A DNA stretch of 64,000 nt, taken from positions 60,062,881 to 60,126,880 of the forward strand of contig CM019063.1 of NCBI GenBank assembly GCA_009667805.1, written 5' to 3'. The notes under the pieces are model-generated. The model was not told the origin of the DNA. It did not search any database and saw only the letters and a program-made list of their open reading frames with translations. The stretch is from Leptobrachium leishanense. Its lineage: Eukaryota; Chordata; Amphibia; Anura; Megophryidae. The position numbers and the translations under genes were made by a program. Numbering within the stretch: the stretch's first letter is position 1; the number at the start of each line of letters is the position of its first letter. Positions 62,293-64,000 of this stretch are shown piece by piece.

Positions 62293-63201
62293 TGTAGATA
62301 GATAGATACCGATAGATTGATAGATTGATAGATACCGATATAGATAGATACCGATATAGATAGATAGATACCGATATAGATAGATAGATACCAAGATATA
62401 TAGATACCGATATAGATAGATAGCAAGATAGCAAGATAGATAGATACCGATAGATTGATAGATACTGATATAGATAGACATATAGATAGATTGATAGATA
62501 CCGATATAGATAGATACCAAGATAGATAGATATCGATATAGATAGATAGATACTGATATAGATAGATAGATTGATAGATACCGATAGATTGATAGATACC
62601 GATATAGATAAATACCGATATTGATAGGTAGATACCGATATAGATAGGTAGATACCAAGATAGATAGATAGATAGATACCAAGATATATAGATACCGATA
62701 TAGATAGATAAATACCGATATAGATAGATAGATACCAAGATAGATAGATACCAAGATAGATAGATACCAAGATAGATAGATACCGATAGATTGATAGATA
62801 CTGATATAGATAGACCTAAAGATAGATAGATTGATAGATACCAATATAGATAGATACCAAGATAGATAGATACCGATATAGATAGATAGATACTGATATA
62901 GATAGATAGATACCGATATAGATAGATAAATACCGATATCGATAGGTAGATACCGATATAGATAGATACCAAGATAGATAGATAGATACCAAGATAGATA
63001 GATACCGATATAGATAGATAGATACCAATATCGATAGATACCAAGATAGATAGATAGATAGATTGATAGATACTGATAGATAGATACCGATATAGATAGA
63101 TAGATACCGATATAGATTGAGATACCGATAGATAGATACCAAGATAGATACTGATAGAAAGATACCGATATAGATAGATAAATACCGATATAGATAGATA
63201 T
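62293..63201. repeat. GATA/CCGATA/CCAAGATA compound array
   Basis: About 900 bp of GATAGATA with regularly spaced CCGATATA and CCAAGATA interruptions, giving a ~16-24 bp secondary period. The 351- and 339-codon minus-strand frames (YLSISVSIYLYRYLS) are artefacts. Confidence 0.95.
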
Positions 63202-63202
63202 A

Positions 63203-64000
63203 ATGAGAACTTCTGCAGCATAAAGGTAAATGGGAAGAGAACAGAGTACTTCCGGCAGGCTCGTGGAGTCAGACAAGGCTGCAGCCTAAGTCCAACCCTC
63301 TTTAACATCTACATCAATGGACTGGCTGAAGCTCTAGAATCCTCCTCAGCACCAGGACTAACTCTACATGACACCGAGGTGAAGTTTCTGTTGTATGCAG
63401 ATGACCTCCTATTACTGTCACCAACAGAGAGAGGTCTACAAGACAGCCTGGAAGTGCTGGAAAAATACAGTGCGGCATGGGCACTACCCATCAACCAAAA
63501 GAAAACAAAGGTCATGATTTTCCAAAGGAAAAATGCAAAAACCAAGAGTTTCTCTTTCACACTTAATGACCGCACTCTTGATGAAGCCAACAGCTACACA
63601 TACCTCGGCCTAGAAACAAACCGACCGGGAAGTTTCAAACCAGCCATAGAGGCCCTAAGAGACAAGGCGTGTAGAACCTTCTATGCCATCAGGAGAAACC
63701 TCTACAAACTAAAACCGCCTGTAAGAGTCTGGCTTAAAATCTTTGATAGCGTCATCACTCCAATTCTCCTTTATGGCAGTGAAGTATGGGGCCCCATCAC
63801 CTACCCTGACCAACCCAAATGGGACACCAGCCCAACAGAAATATTCCATCTGGAAGTCTGCAAGCACCTCCTCCAAGTCCATAGGAGCACCTCTAACAAT
63901 GCTTGCCGGGCCGAGCTGGGCAGACTCCCCTTACTTCTTGCAGTACAGAAGAGGGCGCTATCATACTGGGACCACCTAAACATCAGCAGCCTCAACTCAT
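63203..64000 (+). CDS. LINE reverse transcriptase fragment, open to window end
   Basis: A plus-strand frame without stops from the edge of the GATA array to the last base (about 266 codons). It reads IKVNGKRTEYFRQARGVRQG, CSLSPTLFNIYINGLAEAL, then FLLYADDLLLLSPTERGLQ, where YADD (63394-63405) holds the catalytic aspartates, KYSAAWALPINQKKTKVM, SYTYLGLETN, IFDSVITPILLYGSEVWGP and CRAELGRLPLLLAVQKRALS. These are palm, thumb and C-terminal motifs of a non-LTR reverse transcriptase, distinct from the L1, CR1 and L2 copies here; the clade (I/jockey-like group) is uncertain. The 5' part is missing, replaced directly by GATA repeats. The frame appears to continue past the window. Confidence 0.88.

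Noticed and set aside
62221..63308. Frames of 351 and 339 codons rich in Tyr, Leu, Ser and Ile
   Set aside because: Translation of GATA microsatellite on the minus strand, not a membrane protein.

Overview
The window reads as a repeat-rich piece of a vertebrate nuclear genome, most likely an amphibian (frog-type). The basis is the mix of element families: an L1/Tx1-type LINE, CR1 and L2 LINE fragments, several Tc1/mariner elements, BED-type hAT elements, TTAA-flanked MITEs, a tRNA-derived SINE, a Ty3-like solo LTR, and GATA or TA microsatellites. The species assignment is inference. No rRNA gene, cellular tRNA gene, CRISPR array or bacterial operon was seen. No host gene is firmly identified; one possible host exon is at 13245-13421. 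In this annotation short family names (A, B, C, D, E, F, G, H, I, J, M, N) are labels coined here, each defined by visible ends.

Layout. 1-6.5 kb: two copies of MITE family A, a Tc1 element (Tc1-1) inserted in a TA repeat, a shortened mariner-like element and a 0.4-kb TTAA MITE. 6.5-12.4 kb: a full-length or nearly full-length LINE on the minus strand, with a 14-bp target-site duplication, an open ORF1 and an ORF2 broken by one stop. 12.4-23 kb: a SINE, an L2 tail, two TTAA elements (M1, M2) each split by another insertion, and a decayed Tc1 element. 23-28 kb: a 55-bp satellite and a family A copy split by a TTAA element. 28-31 kb: CR1 and L1-like fragments. 31.3-36.5 kb: a Tc1 element (Tc1-4) carrying four separate insertions. 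36.5-45.4 kb: CpG-rich B MITEs, an L2 fragment split by a hAT element (H) that carries a 54-bp satellite, and a solo LTR. 45.5-50.2 kb: two adjacent Tc1 elements (Tc1-2, Tc1-3), another A copy and a GATA tract. 50.2-51.8 kb: a GC-rich fold-back. 51.85-62.29 kb: a ~30-bp minisatellite split by a 9.8-kb hAT element (D1) with a perfect 8-bp duplication; D1 holds a second hAT (D2), which holds a TTAA element, two B MITEs and fold-back C units. 62.3 kb to the end: a GATA/CCGATA array followed by a LINE reverse-transcriptase fragment open to the window edge.

The elements do not form a pathway. What links them is insertion order: target-site duplications and interrupted hosts give a relative history. 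Autonomous sources visible here (LINE ORF1/ORF2, Tc1 transposases, hAT transposase) are all at least lightly damaged, apart from the LINE ORF1 and the 5'-truncated LINE reading frames at 34170-35047 and 63203-64000.
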